Part shown: positions 63,701 to 64,000 of the stretch, in pieces
How positions within the stretch are numbered: position 1 is the stretch's first letter
Layout: each line of letters starts with the position of its first letter
DNA from: Clostridium culturomicium
GTDB taxonomy: Bacteria > Bacillota > Clostridia > Clostridiales > Clostridiaceae
Assembly (NCBI RefSeq): GCF_000821305.1
Contig: NZ_CCXK01000017.1
Location: forward strand, 870,159-934,158
Direction of reading: 5' to 3'
Length of the DNA stretch: 64,000 nt
Notes under the pieces: generated by a model
Told to the model about the DNA's origin: nothing
Seen by the model: the letters and a program-made list of their open reading frames with translations, nothing else
The model's database searches: none
Program-made: the position numbers and the translations under genes

Positions 63701-64000
63701 TTTGTAATCTTAACATTCTTTTTTAACCCTTCAAAAACTCTGTCTTTTTCTTCTGAAATATAATATTGATACATCCACCCAATGATCTCAACTTCGTCTT
63801 TCCAGCTTTCTTCATCAATATCAAAACATAATCTTCTTATAACATAGCTTTCGTCTAACAAATTATTAGGAAGTAACAGCTCTGTGTAATCTTCTATTTT
63901 TTCAAATAGCCAGGGAATAATATTTCCAAGCTCATTACACTGCTTAACTAATAGATATCTATATAACTGTTCTCTAGCTGAGTTATTTCCGATATCAACC
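60763..64000 (-). CDS. pglX: BREX adenine-specific DNA methyltransferase PglX, 5' end missing
   Basis: About 1078 residues are visible; the frame is open to the window edge (the segment before 63861 reads QLYRYLLVKQCNELG), so the true start lies outside. The N6-adenine methyltransferase core is complete: motif I LDPCMGSGHILVYAFE (near 63470) and catalytic NPPYMGLRG (near 62925), with ATQLFTPKWIVKYLVENS before it, as in clostridial PglX. A target-recognition region and a long C-terminal helical part (KERAEAKKQRDKLKKQLNELEE) follow. PglX methylates host DNA in BREX phage defence. The rest of the system (pglZ, brxC, brxL) would lie beyond the edge. Confidence 0.9.
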   Translation of the reverse strand, partial: VDIGNNSAREQLYRYLLVKQCNELGNIIPWLFEKIEDYTELLLPNNLLDESYVIRRLCFDIDEESWKDEVEIIGWMYQYYISEEKDRVFEGLKKNVKITKENIPAATQLFTPKWIVKYLVENSIGSLWIQGHGNSNLGKELEYYVGQGNQNWKAQEVIYKIKVKRSELTPEGIKVLDPCMGSGHILVYAFEVLYKIYVSAGYSEREIPRKILENNIFGLDIDGRSVQLGAFALIMKARQYNRRFLRDIERTPLNLNVASVEESNGISMEAIEYFAGHNDALRGDLNYLASKFQDAKEYGSILEVKDINFYGLEKRLKELNQNNSIIFTEYLDALNDKLPKMIKQGRIMSKKYEVVITNPPYMGLRGANETLARYLADKFPVSKHDMFSVFMEVCNRYLMEDGIYAMINQHSWMFLSSFLELRNRLLNESCFINMIHLGSKAFEENVGTIVQNVAFVNQKSVIPEYVTRIVDVTKECSTLEKAEKVKEVSSGAENGALYETDLKKLLAIPSRPFAYWVNENILNIFVSMDRFEAMAKPRQGMATSDNKRFLRDWYEVDINKVNFCAKDSEEASQSKKKWFPYNKGGEFRKWFGNNRYLINWENNGAEVKDYAAKLYKSYSRTIKNEEFYFKSGLTYTFISEDMGVRYSPEGFIFDVAGSSIFFYDKGIEKLMLAFLCSKVSNMFMDIMNPTFNIQVGDLKNIPLSPNIFDDKVIEKVDLLVDENIKISEDEWDSYETSWNFKTHPFLRGINKGNNILLKNQFESWSKEREKAIEIVKANEEKLNEIFINIYGLTKELEPQVNEKDVTLRKADLKDDIKAFISYAVGCIFGRYSAHKNGIVFAGGDINSRWDFDNCRINVDGTWEKASFMPKEDNILIITEGEYLEGDVVSSFIDFVGSIFGKEYLEENLSFIAGALTMKDNETSREAIRRYFIKDFYKDHLKIYAKKPIYWLIDSGKNDGIKGLIYVHRYDEATIARFRIEYLLELEKYYEREINRLSVISNSDNYTSKERAEAKKQRDKLKKQLNELEEFDTVVAYFADEHVPLNLDEGIKVNYDKFQAVKVTNNKGKEVKMNLLGKI

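Overview
The window is a 64 kb stretch of an AT-rich, low-GC Gram-positive genome, most likely a Clostridium sensu stricto. The support is the strong AGGAGG-type ribosome sites, frequent TTG starts, an IspH-S1 fusion gene, a T-box upstream of argS, PyrR-type leaders, a sensory-type [FeFe]-hydrogenase and many small spore-like proteins. It is mostly core chromosome: short transcription units on both strands, nearly all closed by clear intrinsic hairpin terminators, many of them shared by convergent genes. No rRNA, tRNA, CRISPR array, insertion sequence or prophage is visible.

Layout. 1-4.2 kb: NfeD/SPFH membrane pair, a lipoprotein hydrolase, a YfcE-like phosphodiesterase. 4.2-7.6 kb: a three-gene operon of a thioredoxin-like ferredoxin, a HydS-like [FeFe]-hydrogenase with a PAS domain, and a SpoIIE/PP2C phosphatase, which looks like a redox or H2 signalling module. 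7.6-18 kb: a Lit-like membrane protein, NhaC antiporter, patatin, CBS protein, an orphan ArsR sensor, hemolysin III, adenine deaminase. 18.1-20.3 kb: feoA-feoB-Cys-rich protein behind a consensus promoter and a Fur-like box. 20.3-25.9 kb: argS with its T-box, an ABC-F ATPase, YccF and small proteins. 25.9-36.7 kb: carAB behind a PyrR-like leader that also holds a candidate leader peptide, a short pyruvate-kinase-like protein, an alanine-dehydrogenase-like enzyme, DUF975, a MoCF-domain protein, and a uracil permease with a textbook PyrR attenuator. 36.7-50 kb: two aminotransferases, a GNAT protein, the flavoprotein-cmk-ispH/rpsA cluster, glutamate dehydrogenase, an RpiR regulator, rluB-mnmM, and an Fe-alcohol dehydrogenase. 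50-57.4 kb: a degenerate amidase, PadR, PHP, YjiH, PlsC, TSCPD and a 3-methyladenine glycosylase. 57.5-64 kb: gltX, then the edge of a defence locus.

Two things stand out. First, the right edge carries the 3' end of a BREX-like operon: pglX (truncated by the window) followed 24 bases later by a PPP-family protein phosphatase. Such a phosphatase is not part of the classical BREX core and may be an accessory component. Second, a family of two-hairpin intergenic repeats of about 70 bp recurs at least a dozen times (around 7.6, 20.6, 25.1-25.4, 44.2, 53.9, 55.2, 57.4 and 59.2-59.4 kb). Its stems keep pairing while their sequence changes, it occurs in tandem and in both orientations, and one copy appears to be inserted in the loop of another. 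I do not recognise it as a named element.

Pyrimidine supply links several genes: carAB makes carbamoyl phosphate and the uracil permease salvages uracil, and both have PyrR-type leaders. gdhA, the aminotransferases and the Ald-like enzyme serve amino-acid nitrogen metabolism.
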